64,000 nucleotides of DNA from Larkinella sp049445795. GTDB taxonomy: Bacteria; Bacteroidota; Bacteroidia; Cytophagales; Spirosomataceae. The notes below the pieces were generated by a model. It was not told where the DNA came from, ran no database searches, and saw only the letters and a list, made by a program, of their open reading frames with translations. A program made the position numbers and the translations under genes. Positions 26,601 to 35,459 of this stretch are shown one piece after another. Position 1 is the stretch's first letter, and every line of letters starts with the position of its first letter. The DNA lies in contig NZ_JBMSDT010000011.1 of the NCBI RefSeq assembly GCF_049445795.1, forward strand, positions 214,344-278,343. The letters run 5' to 3'.

Positions 26601-26982
26601 GCTGATGGAAGGGGTACTGGCGAATGGCGAACCGAACACGAACGTTATCCCGCAGGCGCGGTATTACAACCAAACCTACAACTGGGGTGGTCCGCAATAT
26701 AGTAATTCCCGGTATGAGCTGTATGTAAAAGAAAACACCTACATCAAAATGCGGGAAATCTCCCTGGGGTACCGCATTCCGGCCAGTATTACCCGCCGGA
26801 TTGGTACGCAGAACCTGACGGTGTCGGTGTTTGGCCGGAACCTGTTCTTCTTCTACCGGACCATTAAAGATCTGGACGCCGAACAGACCAACTCGAGTAC
26901 ACGCTGGTACGAAAACGTCAACAATGCCGGAAACAACCCTTCTTTCCGGACAATGGGGGTTATGCTGCGTGCCGGTTTCTAA
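23659..26982 (+). CDS. SusC/RagA-family TonB-linked outer membrane protein (pair 1)
   Basis: A 1107-residue TonB-dependent transporter that would import oligosaccharides with its SusD partner. A signal peptide (M-A-K-N-L-L-R-L-I-I-I ... A-I-A-Q) precedes a carboxypeptidase-D-like regulatory domain at about residues 24-95 (P-L-P-G-V-S-I-V-V-K-G-T and G-T-L-V-F-S-F-I-G-Y). The plug has N-I-R-G-F-S-S-I and the SusC signature L-K-G-A-S-A-A-A-L-Y-G-S-E-A-V-N-G, followed by the beta-barrel. The last strand ends M-L-R-A-G-F. Its partner starts 19 nt downstream. No N-terminal signalling (STN) domain, so it is not directly sigma-coupled. Confidence 0.95.
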   Translation: MAKNLLRLIIIFLVISTSAIAQTITGRVTGGNDGQPLPGVSIVVKGTTAGSTTDSDGKFSVAASKNGTLVFSFIGYKTQEVAIANRSVVDVVMAEDENMLGEVVVTAFGIAKEQRSLGYATATVKNEDLVKTATPNFATALYGKAPGVSINATPGGATSGVSINIRGFSSITGNTQPLIVMDGIPIRNGEARNTDYWGDQRIRGNGILDLNPADIENISILKGASAAALYGSEAVNGVLLVTTKSGKGRKGVSVDFNASYSVDKIAYLPRYQNVRGPGYMLNYANGGQDANGFIYYDTDGDGRGDTRGLLNASVNFGPKFDGQPVMSFDGKIRPYSPSGNSYADLFENANSSNINLSVSKAMDNGSLRFSYTRQDNGMISYNSKNSKNIMNLSTSFNVNKKLQTDLTISYINQYTHNRPFKVDRMINNFTGMMNRFEAADWYFNTYQTSLGYKFVTGTNPSLTPNENIIRNGFKSDIADYVWSTRKNTYDEYSNRIIASATQTWDIIDGLKLRGRIGTDFTSERIEDKQRSSIPLAFGYSGYFSMNNNLYSNVYGEAILTYTKKLNDDLAVTATGGYNANKMLNTFVSRSTNGGLSTENFFDISASVNTAGGSNSRERWIRDAFFGTLNFDYKNFLFVEGTIRRDRTSTLVTGNNAFVYPSVNSGFVFSDLFRLPTFISYGKLRASWGIVGNYPPIYSANNAYNQGNLSIQQTGGSSVLYTNISSSYGNDKIRPEQKREFEFGLEGKFFGNRLGFDLSYYNAQIVDQILPLTIAASSGARSVLANIGTLRNQGVELALNATPIASKNADDLNWNMTLNLAKNSNKVEKLANNSTELLHADYDGNAAQLRSVIGRPMGDIYVHGILTNAQGQKIVGPNGIYQLDGANWIRAGNAMPKLIGGFINSLSYKGFMLDLVADFRIGGHIMPTGINWMTSRGLTEESLTAMDKEHGGLSYYVDANGKGGQTTAAAGPNGEVVYNDGMLMEGVLANGEPNTNVIPQARYYNQTYNWGGPQYSNSRYELYVKENTYIKMREISLGYRIPASITRRIGTQNLTVSVFGRNLFFFYRTIKDLDAEQTNSSTRWYENVNNAGNNPSFRTMGVMLRAGF

Positions 26983-27001
26983 TTTTAAGCTGATTCGAAA
27001 A

Positions 27002-28600
27002 ATGAAAAAAATATCAACTTTAGTGTTAGCGGGTCTGTTGCTGGCCACGGTTTCCTGTAAAGAATCCGAGTTTGCCGAATCGTACCCCAATCCCTCAAAA
27101 ATTGCCGAAAGCACGGTTGAGAAGCAGTTTACGGGTGTTTTGTATTCCAACCGGGAGTATGTTCTGCCGGGCTATCGCCACTACTTTGTGACGTTGCGTA
27201 CATCGCTCAACCCGTATACGCAGGCGATTGGTGTGCTCAGTGCAGCGGGCCGGTATGTACCCGGTTCATCAGGGGTGGAAGATGTCTGGTACAGCTATTA
27301 TGACATGCTGGCGCAGTACCGGGAGTTGCAGAAGGTATATGCATCCAAACCGGCGGAACAGCAGGCTGCTCTGAAAGTGTTCATGCTGGCGGCTGCGGTC
27401 TATGTCTACGACCATACGCAGCGGCTGGTGGATGTACACGGGGCTATTCCGTTTACGGAAGCCGGGATGCTGAGTTCCAACGGGGGCGATTATGCGGCCT
27501 CAACGGCGAAGTTCGATACGCCGGAGTCGCTGTACACCTTTATGCTAGACGATCTGAAGAAGATTGCCACCGAACTAAACGGCATTACGCTGAACGCCGG
27601 GTATCAGAAGTCGTTCCAGACGCAAGACTTCCTGAACAAAGGCGATCTGACGGCCTGGAAACGGTATGCCAACTCGCTGCGGCTCCGGATGCTGAACCGC
27701 CTTTCGGACGTAGAAAGCTTCAAATCGCGGGTGAACACCGAAATGGCCGAGATTCTGGGCAACGCGGCTACCTATCCGATTGTGGAAACCAACGCTCAAA
27801 ACATCCAGGTCAATGTATTTGACATCAATACCGACATCAACTCAAAAGGATTCCGCGACGGGTTGGCGTCGGATGGCTGGTATGGCAACACGGCCGGAAA
27901 AGCGATGATCGACCACATGAACGCCAATAAAGACCCGCGTCTGCCGATTCTGTTTGAGCCGGGCGCCAATGCCGCCGGGAAGTTCATCGGCATCGATCCG
28001 ATGGCAACGGAAGCGGTCCAAACAGCCCAGTATAACGGTGGCCAGGTGGCTATTTACAATCGGTATACGCTGAGTCATAACCAGTTTTTCCCGGGTGTCG
28101 TGATCAATGCTCCGCAGATGAACCTGATCAAAGCGGAATATTACCTGCGGACAGGCAACGATGCGCTGGCAAAAACCGCCTACGAAACCGCCATCACGCA
28201 GTCGGTGGATTTTTACAACAAGATTCTGTCGATCACCAACGCAACGGGAATCACGACCTCAACGCTCCCGGCGCAGGCGACTCCGGCTGCCGTGGCCGCC
28301 TACATCGCGGGCGATGGAGTAAACTGGAGCAAGGCAACCACCAATGCCCAGAAGCTGAGCCTGATTGCTACCCAGAAATGGCTGCACTACAACGTGGTTC
28401 AGCCGTACGAAAACTGGGCCGACCTGCGTCGACTGGACATGCCGGTGCTGAGCTTCCAGGCCGACAACGCCAACGCGCAGACGCTGCCGCCGACCCGTTG
28501 GACCATTCCGGGTAATGAAATTACCTACAACGCAGCCAATTACGCGGCTGTCAAAGCCAACGACAACCTGAAAACCAAAATTTTCTGGGATGTGAAGTAA
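27002..28600 (+). CDS. SusD/RagB-family nutrient-binding lipoprotein (pair 1)
   Basis: A 532-residue surface lipoprotein that caps the SusC barrel and binds glycan. The lipobox is T-V-S-C with the modified Cys near residue 19. The N-terminal F-A-E-S-Y-P-N-P-S-K resembles the SusD-like_2 branch. Tetratricopeptide-like helices follow (D-L-T-A-W-K-R-Y-A-N-S-L-R-L-R-M), and the C-terminal E-N-W-A-D-L-R-R-L segment is the usual SusD ending. Start at 27002 is set by the signal peptide; upstream frame lies inside susC. Confidence 0.93.
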   Translation: MKKISTLVLAGLLLATVSCKESEFAESYPNPSKIAESTVEKQFTGVLYSNREYVLPGYRHYFVTLRTSLNPYTQAIGVLSAAGRYVPGSSGVEDVWYSYYDMLAQYRELQKVYASKPAEQQAALKVFMLAAAVYVYDHTQRLVDVHGAIPFTEAGMLSSNGGDYAASTAKFDTPESLYTFMLDDLKKIATELNGITLNAGYQKSFQTQDFLNKGDLTAWKRYANSLRLRMLNRLSDVESFKSRVNTEMAEILGNAATYPIVETNAQNIQVNVFDINTDINSKGFRDGLASDGWYGNTAGKAMIDHMNANKDPRLPILFEPGANAAGKFIGIDPMATEAVQTAQYNGGQVAIYNRYTLSHNQFFPGVVINAPQMNLIKAEYYLRTGNDALAKTAYETAITQSVDFYNKILSITNATGITTSTLPAQATPAAVAAYIAGDGVNWSKATTNAQKLSLIATQKWLHYNVVQPYENWADLRRLDMPVLSFQADNANAQTLPPTRWTIPGNEITYNAANYAAVKANDNLKTKIFWDVK

Positions 28601-28640
28601 ATGCTGAGAATCAGTTAGTTCATAAATTTGGATAGAATCA

Positions 28641-28676
28641 AAAAGAGGCAAACCGGTTGGTCTGCCTCTTTTTTGA
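28641..28676. terminator. Bidirectional terminator between SusD 1 and the VCBS protein
   Basis: Stem AAAAGAGGCA / TGCCTCTTTT with an inner AACCGGTT palindrome, flanked by A and T runs on both sides, between two convergent genes. It can work for either strand. Confidence 0.82.
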
Positions 28677-28689
28677 TTGTTGGATCATT

Positions 28690-30249
28690 CTATTTCTTTT
28701 TGTTTTCCAGCATGAGCAATTGCGGGAACGACGTAACGCCTTTGAAAAGTAACTGGGTCATTTCGCCGAAGGTGTGAAAATAGGAGCCCAGCACAATATC
28801 CACGTCGCCGTCGTGGTCGAAGTCGGCGGCTTCCAGCGTGAGCCATTTGCCGTGCGCGCCCTCGGGTGTGGAATGCGGTTTAAACGTCAGTCGCCCTTCG
28901 TTGGTCAGGTAGACAAAACTTTGCTCAGGCTGGGGCAATTCGGTATAGAAAGCCGTAGCGGCAATGTCCAGATCGCCGTCCTGATCGAAATCGCGCGCGA
29001 TGGCTTTGCTGGCCCCGTATAACGGATAAAACCAGGCTTCCCGGAAATTATCCTTCCCGTCGTTCAAGTAAATCCGAACGCCGTGGTAGTTCTTCCGAAT
29101 GGCCGAATAATCCCAGTTGTCGCCATTCGTCAGCAAAATATCCCGAAAACCGTCTTTATTGAAATCTGCCAGTTCGAAATAACTGGACCCAAAAACCGGC
29201 GAAAACTGCAACACGGTTTTTTCCCGGAACCGCCCGTTGCCCTGGTTGTAATAAATGCTAACTTCTTCCCGCGCCTGGGCCATCAGGACCATGATGTCCG
29301 GTTTTTTGTCGCGGTTAAAATCCGCAATTTCTACCCGTCGGGCACCGGGTACGGCTTTTAAAATTTGCTCTTTGGTAGGTTGAAAACCGTCGTACCAGAT
29401 CAGCTTGCCCGCGTTGTTGCCAAAACCGCAGACGACCACATCGTCCCGCCCATCGGCATTCAGGTCGCCCGTAGCAAACTGTACCGGTCGCGGAAGCTCG
29501 CGGATGTTAACGGGAACAGAACCGGGTTTGGCCGATTTTTCCAATGTCATGAGTCGGCCCAACTTCTGGTCGGAAGGGCTGAAAATACCGATGGTTAGCA
29601 ACCGGGGGGCGGCATTTTTCGGGAAGTCAATGTCCGTCGCCGGGGTGTCGATCCACCAGGTATTCGTCAGGTGAAACCGGGCGTCGAGCACGTACAGGGC
29701 ATGCTGGGCATCGCCGACGTAAAGCTGATTGGTGTTGGGGTCAAACTTGAGCAGCGTCGTTTGCGGCACCTGCTTATCGCCGACCGACAATTCACGAACG
29801 GCAAACAACGGGAGCTGATTCGTAACGGGCGGAACCGGTTTTTGCGGCAGCGGTTCAACCGGAGCGTTCGCTTCATAATACCGCACAATCCGGTTCCAGT
29901 CGGCGCGGGAAAGCTGGGGTGTTTCGGGATAGACGTTCAGGGCGCTGATGGCCCGGGCTTCGTCGGCCGGCAGCGGTGGCAGGGTGTCGTGTTCGGGGAG
30001 CCTGATGCCCATGCGCCGGGCCATCACCGGCAGCACGCCCGTCACCCAGGTCTTTTTATCGAGGAGCGCCGGTTCCGGAAAGCGGTGGCAACTGCTGCAA
30101 TGCTGCCGGGCGAGTTGCTGGTCAATTACTGCCGAATCGGATGCAGAGAACGGTTCGTCCTTCTGTCTGAATAAACTGGGAGTAGCATCCCACAACGAAA
30201 GTATTCCAACTGAAAGAAAAATACTCAGTGCAAGCTTGACAAAAGGCAT
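28690..30249 (-). CDS. Secreted c-type heme/VCBS (FG-GAP) repeat protein
   Basis: A 519-residue exported protein. After an N-terminal hydrophobic segment (residues 1-25) comes a single c-heme motif C-S-S-C-H (about 51-55) in a small cytochrome-like segment extending to about residue 130. A seven-bladed VCBS/FG-GAP propeller follows, with Ca-binding loops such as D-L-N-A-D-G-R-D-D, D-F-N-R-D-K-K-P-D, D-F-N-K-D-G-F-R-D, D-F-D-Q-D-G-D-L-D and D-F-D-H-D-G-D-V-D. It may be an electron-transfer or binding accessory of glycan loci; function is not established. It is the only minus-strand gene between the two SusC/D pairs. Confidence 0.82.
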   Translation of the reverse strand: MPFVKLALSIFLSVGILSLWDATPSLFRQKDEPFSASDSAVIDQQLARQHCSSCHRFPEPALLDKKTWVTGVLPVMARRMGIRLPEHDTLPPLPADEARAISALNVYPETPQLSRADWNRIVRYYEANAPVEPLPQKPVPPVTNQLPLFAVRELSVGDKQVPQTTLLKFDPNTNQLYVGDAQHALYVLDARFHLTNTWWIDTPATDIDFPKNAAPRLLTIGIFSPSDQKLGRLMTLEKSAKPGSVPVNIRELPRPVQFATGDLNADGRDDVVVCGFGNNAGKLIWYDGFQPTKEQILKAVPGARRVEIADFNRDKKPDIMVLMAQAREEVSIYYNQGNGRFREKTVLQFSPVFGSSYFELADFNKDGFRDILLTNGDNWDYSAIRKNYHGVRIYLNDGKDNFREAWFYPLYGASKAIARDFDQDGDLDIAATAFYTELPQPEQSFVYLTNEGRLTFKPHSTPEGAHGKWLTLEAADFDHDGDVDIVLGSYFHTFGEMTQLLFKGVTSFPQLLMLENKKK

Positions 30250-30494
30250 TCAGAAAGAAGACAGCGGTGAAACAAAAAGCAAAAAGATTGGGTTCGGCAA
30301 AGCGGTTTCCCAAAATAAGTAAAAGTGAATGGGTAATGAGCAGCTTTCTTGTTCGGGTAACTTCTTTTCAAGAGATAATTGATCTGTGCTCAAAATCCAA
30401 AATAAGCCTCGGTTGATTCTTAACGAATTAAATAGTCACAATACTATAGTGATTTTGTATAATTTAACCATAAATTTAAATAATCGTATCCTTA

Positions 30495-30526
30495 TTGTTA
30501 AATTTTTTAAAAAAGGAATATATTTG
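30495..30526 (+). promoter_or_regulatory. Candidate promoter of SusC/D pair 2
   Basis: TTG at 30495-30497 and TATATTTG at 30519-30526, separated by 21 nt, match the Bacteroidota TTTG/TAnnTTTG promoter. The transcript would start about 30533, giving a leader of roughly 145 nt before susC. The rest of the 429-bp gap 30250-30678 is AT-rich with no other recognised element. Confidence 0.5.
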
Positions 30527-30678
30527 TCCCTAAATCTAATTTAACGAAATATTCTTATTGTTTTCTGGGGAATTAAAGAACAATAATGGGCTTATTATAA
30601 AGAGTTGAAAGGGCCTTTTTGTGATTTTGAACGAAAGCAGTAAAAAACCGTAAAATTCATAACCAACCTAAAAATCCA

Positions 30679-33600
30679 ATGAAAGAATGTAAAACGAGAT
30701 TTACCCTCTTTTTTGCCTTACTACTGTTGTGTACCAGCGTAGTCTGGGCGCAACAAGTGAATGTACAGGGAAAAGTGACGGACGCAAACCAGGGCGCCAT
30801 TCCGGGGGCCAACGTTCTGGTGAAAGGCACAAACCGGGGAACGATAACGGACTCGGAAGGGCGGTATTCGATCAGCGTCAGCAAAGGCAGTGTACTGGTA
30901 ATCCAGTCGCTGGGGTTTGTGGCCCAGAATATTACCGTAGGCGATCAGACGACGATTGACGTCGCACTGGTCGAAGATGACAAAACGCTCGATGAGGTAG
31001 TTGTAACGGCCCTGGGAATTGCCAAGGACAAAAAGGCCCTGGGCTATGCCGTCACCGAAGTGAAAGGATCGGATTTCACCCAGGCCCGCGAAATCAACCT
31101 GGGGAATGCCCTCTCGGGGAAAGTTGCCGGGGTTAACGCAACGGCCACGGCCACCGGCCCGGGCGGTTCGAGCCGGGTCATTATCCGGGGAAATGGCTCG
31201 CTGAGTGGGAACAACCAGCCGCTGTACGTCGTCAACGGCGTACCCATCGACAACACCAACGTCAACTCGGCGGGGATGTGGGGTGGTACCGACAGCGGGG
31301 ATGGCCTGAATAGTATCAACCCGGATGATATCGAAACCATTTCGGTTTTGAAAGGGGGAACGGCGGCTGCGCTCTACGGTTCGCGGGCCTCGAACGGGGT
31401 CATCCTCATTACGACAAAAACCGGGAAAGGCCAGAAAGGCATCGGCGTGGAATACAACGGAACCTACACGATGGACCGCCCACTCAACCTGACCGACTGG
31501 CAGTATGAGTACGGACAAGGCATTCGGCAGGCCAAACCGACCACCCAGCAGGAAGCCATCAACACGGGAGCCCAGTCGTGGGGTGCACGAATTGATGGAG
31601 CGCCTTACATTCAGTTTGATGGCGTGAGCCGGCCTTATTCAGCCCAGAAAGATAATATCAAGAATTTTTACAATGCCGGTAGCACCTTCACGAACACCGT
31701 TGCGGTGGCCGGAGGGAACGACGCAGCCAGCTTCCGCTTCTCGGCTTCGAACCTCGACTCCAAAAGCAGCGTTCCGAATTCGGGCTTTAACCGGAAATCG
31801 TTTAACCTGAGCGCCAACGCCAATCTATCGAAAAAAGTGGTTTTCGAAGGCGTCGCCCAGTACAACGTAGAAACCGGAACCAACCGGACGTTCCTGTCGG
31901 ATACGCCGAAAAACCCGAACTTCGGGGTGCATATGATTGCCAATACGGTCGACATCCGGTCGCTCGATCCGGGTTACGACAGCCGGGGCTACGAAGCGCT
32001 CTGGAACAGCAACGTTTATGCGCAAAACCCGTACTTCGTCATCAATAAGGTGAAAAATGAAGACATCCGGAACCGTTTCCTGGGTTCGTTCAGCCTGCGG
32101 TACAACATCACTGACTTCCTCTATATCCGGGGCCGCGTTGGTACGGACAACAACATGATGAAGTACGTAGCCATCGAACCGACCGGTCTGGCCTATGCCA
32201 CCCAGGGAGCCATGAACCGTCGGCAGGTCCAGATTCAGGAAACCAATGCGGAAGTCTTGGTGGGCTTCAATAAAGAGTATGGCGCTTTCTCGGTGAATGC
32301 CCTGGCGGGTGGAAACCGGATGCGTCGTTCAACGGAAGAAATGAGCTTCAACGGGAGCCAGTTCAACGTGCCGTTCAACTACTTCCTCGATAACACGATC
32401 AACAAAACACCGGGTTACGGGTACAGCGGTTTTGGCATCAACTCCTTGTTCGCATCGGCCGACCTGGGCTACCAGAATGTGCTGTTCCTGACGTTGACGG
32501 GTCGCCAGGACTGGTTCTCGACGCTGGCCAAAGAAAACAATAGCCTGTTCTATCCGTCGGCCGGGTTAAGCTTTGTCTTTTCGGACGTATTGCCGAACAA
32601 GGGCAACTGGCTGAATTACGGAAAAATCCGGGCCTCACTGGCGCAGGTGGGGGGTGGTTATCCCAACCCGTACGCCCTGAACCTGACGTACGCGCTGGAA
32701 GGCAATTCCTACATTGGTGGTGTTCCGTTGATGCGGATCAATGGCGGAACGATTCCGAATGCCCTGCTGCAACCGAACACGTCAACGACTACCGAGTTTG
32801 GGGTAGAAGCCAAACTGTTTAATAACAAACTGGGCGTCGACCTGACGTATTATAACCGGGTTACCAAAAACGACCCCGTAACGGCTTCAACGTCATCGGC
32901 TTCCGGCTATGGCAACGTCTTGCTGAACGTTGGGGAAGTCGTCAACAAAGGGGTGGAAGTGTTGCTGACGGGTACGCCGTTCAAAGCCGCCAGCGGTTTT
33001 ACCTGGAACGTGGCTTACAACATGGCCTACAACGACAACAAAGTGGTGAAAATCGCCGACGGCCTGACCCGGCTCGAACTGGATCAGTCCCGGACGCAAA
33101 GTGCTTATGTCTATCACTTTGAAGGACAACCGTACGGGATGCTGGCGGGCTACAAAGCCATGACGGACGCCAACGGCAACATCGTTTACAACACGGCAAC
33201 CGGTATTCCGATGCGCAGTGAGTTCATGGCGCTGGGCCGTGGGGTGCCACCCCTGACAATGGGGTTGACCAATACGTTCTCCTACCGGAATTTCTCGATG
33301 AGCTTCCTGGTGGATGCGAAATTCGGCGCCAAACTCTACAGCGCAACAAACTACTTTGCTTATTCCCGGGGTCTGCATCAGGAAACGCTGGTGGGCCGCG
33401 AAGGTGGTTTGACCGTGACGGGTGTTTCGCCGACGGGTGATGCCTTTACGCGGACGTTTGCCGGTCGGGATGTTCAGGATTACTACAGCGGTCTGACATC
33501 GATCACCGACCAGTTTATCTACAGTTCGGACTTCGCCAAACTTCGTCAGTTGACCTTTGGCTACACGTTGCCCAAGTCGTTCCTGGAAAAAACGCCGATT

Positions 33601-33768
33601 CAGTCGGTCAGCCTGTCGTTTGTGGCCCGGAACCTGTTGCTGCTCTACAGCAAAGTGCCGAACGTCGATCCGGAATCGACCTACAACAGCGGCAACGCCC
33701 AGGGTCTCGAAATGTTTGGAGTACCACCGGCCCGTAGCTATGGTCTGAACCTGATGGTCCGTTTCTAA
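30679..33768 (+). CDS. SusC/RagA-family TonB-linked outer membrane protein (pair 2)
   Basis: A 1029-residue TonB-dependent transporter. A signal peptide ends at V-W-A-Q, followed by a carboxypeptidase-D-like domain (I-P-G-A-N-V-L-V-K-G-T). The plug carries I-I-R-G-N-G-S-L-S-G-N-N-Q-P-L-Y-V-V-N-G and the SusC signature L-K-G-G-T-A-A-A-L-Y-G-S-R-A-S-N-G. The barrel ends G-L-N-L-M-V-R-F. It is clearly diverged from pair 1, so the two pairs should take up different glycans or ends of a glycan. Its SusD partner starts 18 nt downstream. Confidence 0.95.
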   Translation: MKECKTRFTLFFALLLLCTSVVWAQQVNVQGKVTDANQGAIPGANVLVKGTNRGTITDSEGRYSISVSKGSVLVIQSLGFVAQNITVGDQTTIDVALVEDDKTLDEVVVTALGIAKDKKALGYAVTEVKGSDFTQAREINLGNALSGKVAGVNATATATGPGGSSRVIIRGNGSLSGNNQPLYVVNGVPIDNTNVNSAGMWGGTDSGDGLNSINPDDIETISVLKGGTAAALYGSRASNGVILITTKTGKGQKGIGVEYNGTYTMDRPLNLTDWQYEYGQGIRQAKPTTQQEAINTGAQSWGARIDGAPYIQFDGVSRPYSAQKDNIKNFYNAGSTFTNTVAVAGGNDAASFRFSASNLDSKSSVPNSGFNRKSFNLSANANLSKKVVFEGVAQYNVETGTNRTFLSDTPKNPNFGVHMIANTVDIRSLDPGYDSRGYEALWNSNVYAQNPYFVINKVKNEDIRNRFLGSFSLRYNITDFLYIRGRVGTDNNMMKYVAIEPTGLAYATQGAMNRRQVQIQETNAEVLVGFNKEYGAFSVNALAGGNRMRRSTEEMSFNGSQFNVPFNYFLDNTINKTPGYGYSGFGINSLFASADLGYQNVLFLTLTGRQDWFSTLAKENNSLFYPSAGLSFVFSDVLPNKGNWLNYGKIRASLAQVGGGYPNPYALNLTYALEGNSYIGGVPLMRINGGTIPNALLQPNTSTTTEFGVEAKLFNNKLGVDLTYYNRVTKNDPVTASTSSASGYGNVLLNVGEVVNKGVEVLLTGTPFKAASGFTWNVAYNMAYNDNKVVKIADGLTRLELDQSRTQSAYVYHFEGQPYGMLAGYKAMTDANGNIVYNTATGIPMRSEFMALGRGVPPLTMGLTNTFSYRNFSMSFLVDAKFGAKLYSATNYFAYSRGLHQETLVGREGGLTVTGVSPTGDAFTRTFAGRDVQDYYSGLTSITDQFIYSSDFAKLRQLTFGYTLPKSFLEKTPIQSVSLSFVARNLLLLYSKVPNVDPESTYNSGNAQGLEMFGVPPARSYGLNLMVRF

Positions 33769-33786
33769 GAACTCACTGAACTTAAC

Positions 33787-35382
33787 ATGACTAGAATAAT
33801 GGTAAATACACTAAAAAGAAGACGACTCCCGATTCTGGCGGGTATTCTGAGCGCCAGTCTCGTGTTCTCCTCTTGTGACAACGGTTTTGAGGAGCTGAAT
33901 ACCAACCCCAATGCGCTGACAACCCCGGTTATTCCGAACCTGTTTTCGTACAGCGTGGTGAAAACCGCCGGAACCGGGTACGAAAACCACCGGGGTAACT
34001 TGATCTACGCCGGAGCAATCATCCAGCATTTTGCGGCTCTGAACACCTACTGGTCGGGGGATAAATACCTGTACAATGGTCCGTACTCGGATGCTTTTTT
34101 CGAAACCGCCTATGGCTCGCACGTCAAAGAACTGGAGCAGATCATCTCGCTGACGAAAGATGATCCGGCGCAATCGAACCTGTACAATGTGGCACGGATT
34201 TTCCGGGTATTTGCCTATCACCGGATTACCGACCTGTACGGCGATATCCCCTATTCGGAAGCAGCCAAAGGCTATCTGAACAATACGTTTTCGCCGAAAT
34301 ACGATCGCCAGTCCGACATTTATGCCGATATGCTGAACGAACTGGATCAGGCGGCTCCGGCGCTGGATGCCACGAAAACCGGCTACGGTACGGGCGATAT
34401 CATCTACGGTGGAGACCTGACCAAGTGGAAAAAGTTTGCTTATTCGCTGATGCTGCGGCTCGGTATGCGCCTGACCAAAGTCGATCCGGCCAAAGCCGAA
34501 CAATACGTAAAGAAGGCCATCGCCGGGGGTGTGATGCAGAGCAATGACGACATCGCCAAAGTGAACCACGCGGAAGGCGATGACAACAAACGGAACCTGG
34601 ACAGCAACACGCTGAAAACGCAGGAATACGACGCGGCCAACCTGAAAGGAAACGCCAACAGCAAACTGAGCCAGACGTTTGTTAACTTCCTGAAAAACAA
34701 CAACGACCCGCGTTTGCCGTTCATCGCCACGCTTTGGGAAGGTAACGCCGACCCCACGAAAGAGGCTTCGGCAACCGACCCGGCCAAGCAGAAAGGCTTG
34801 CCGAACGGTTACGACGTCACGACCATCCGGACACTGATCCCGACCTGGAACGACCAGTCGATGGCGACGTATTCGGAAGCCAACCTGAACAAAATCGCCA
34901 ACAACGCGGCCCCAACGGTTTTCCAGAGCTATGCCGAAGTAGAATACCTGCTGGCCGAAGCGGCTCTGCGGGGCTGGGGTGATGGGCAGGCGGCTTCTCA
35001 CTACAACAAAGGCGTGACGGCAGCGATGAAAATGATGTCGCTCTACGGCGGAACGATCTCGGATGCAGCCATCACGGCGTATCTGACGGCGAATCCCTAC
35101 CGGGCAACTGGCACCACGGCACAGCAGATGGAGCAAATCGGAACGCAGTACTGGGCGGTGAACTTCCTGAATTCGTACGAAGCCTACGCCAACTGGCGCC
35201 GGACCGGCTACCCGGTTTTGACACCGACCAACTACCCCGGCAACGAAACCGGCGGAACGATTATGCGTCGGTTGCGGTATCCGTCGTCGGAGGCCAGCCG
35301 GAACGCGGCTCAGTACAATGCCGCCATTGCGGTTCAGGGCCCCGACCTGTTTACGACCCGCGTCTGGTGGGATAAACAATAA
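33787..35382 (+). CDS. SusD/RagB-family nutrient-binding lipoprotein (pair 2)
   Basis: A 531-residue lipoprotein with lipobox F-S-S-C near residue 31 and the common post-Cys block F-E-E-L-N-T-N-P-N. It resembles the SusD-like_2 type (F-A-Y-H-R-I-T-D-L-Y-G-D-I-P-Y-S-E-A) and ends with an R-V-W-W-D-K-Q C terminus. Start at 33787 or the in-frame ATG at 33799; both keep the signal. It would bind oligosaccharide on the cell surface for the upstream SusC. Confidence 0.92.
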   Translation: MTRIMVNTLKRRRLPILAGILSASLVFSSCDNGFEELNTNPNALTTPVIPNLFSYSVVKTAGTGYENHRGNLIYAGAIIQHFAALNTYWSGDKYLYNGPYSDAFFETAYGSHVKELEQIISLTKDDPAQSNLYNVARIFRVFAYHRITDLYGDIPYSEAAKGYLNNTFSPKYDRQSDIYADMLNELDQAAPALDATKTGYGTGDIIYGGDLTKWKKFAYSLMLRLGMRLTKVDPAKAEQYVKKAIAGGVMQSNDDIAKVNHAEGDDNKRNLDSNTLKTQEYDAANLKGNANSKLSQTFVNFLKNNNDPRLPFIATLWEGNADPTKEASATDPAKQKGLPNGYDVTTIRTLIPTWNDQSMATYSEANLNKIANNAAPTVFQSYAEVEYLLAEAALRGWGDGQAASHYNKGVTAAMKMMSLYGGTISDAAITAYLTANPYRATGTTAQQMEQIGTQYWAVNFLNSYEAYANWRRTGYPVLTPTNYPGNETGGTIMRRLRYPSSEASRNAAQYNAAIAVQGPDLFTTRVWWDKQ

Positions 35383-35404
35383 GCAACTTGTAGAATATTT
35401 GTAA

Positions 35405-35457
35405 CTTACGGGTTAATGGGTCACGGCATCGAGGGCTTGTTAACCCGTAAGCTTTTT
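35405..35457 (+). terminator. Hairpin terminator/attenuator before the CRTAC1 gene
   Basis: A 12-bp stem CTTACGGGTTAA / TTAACCCGTAAG with a 23-nt loop, followed by CTTTTTAG just before the ATG at 35460. Its placement suggests it reduces read-through from susD into the downstream genes. Confidence 0.6.
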
Positions 35458-35459
35458 AG

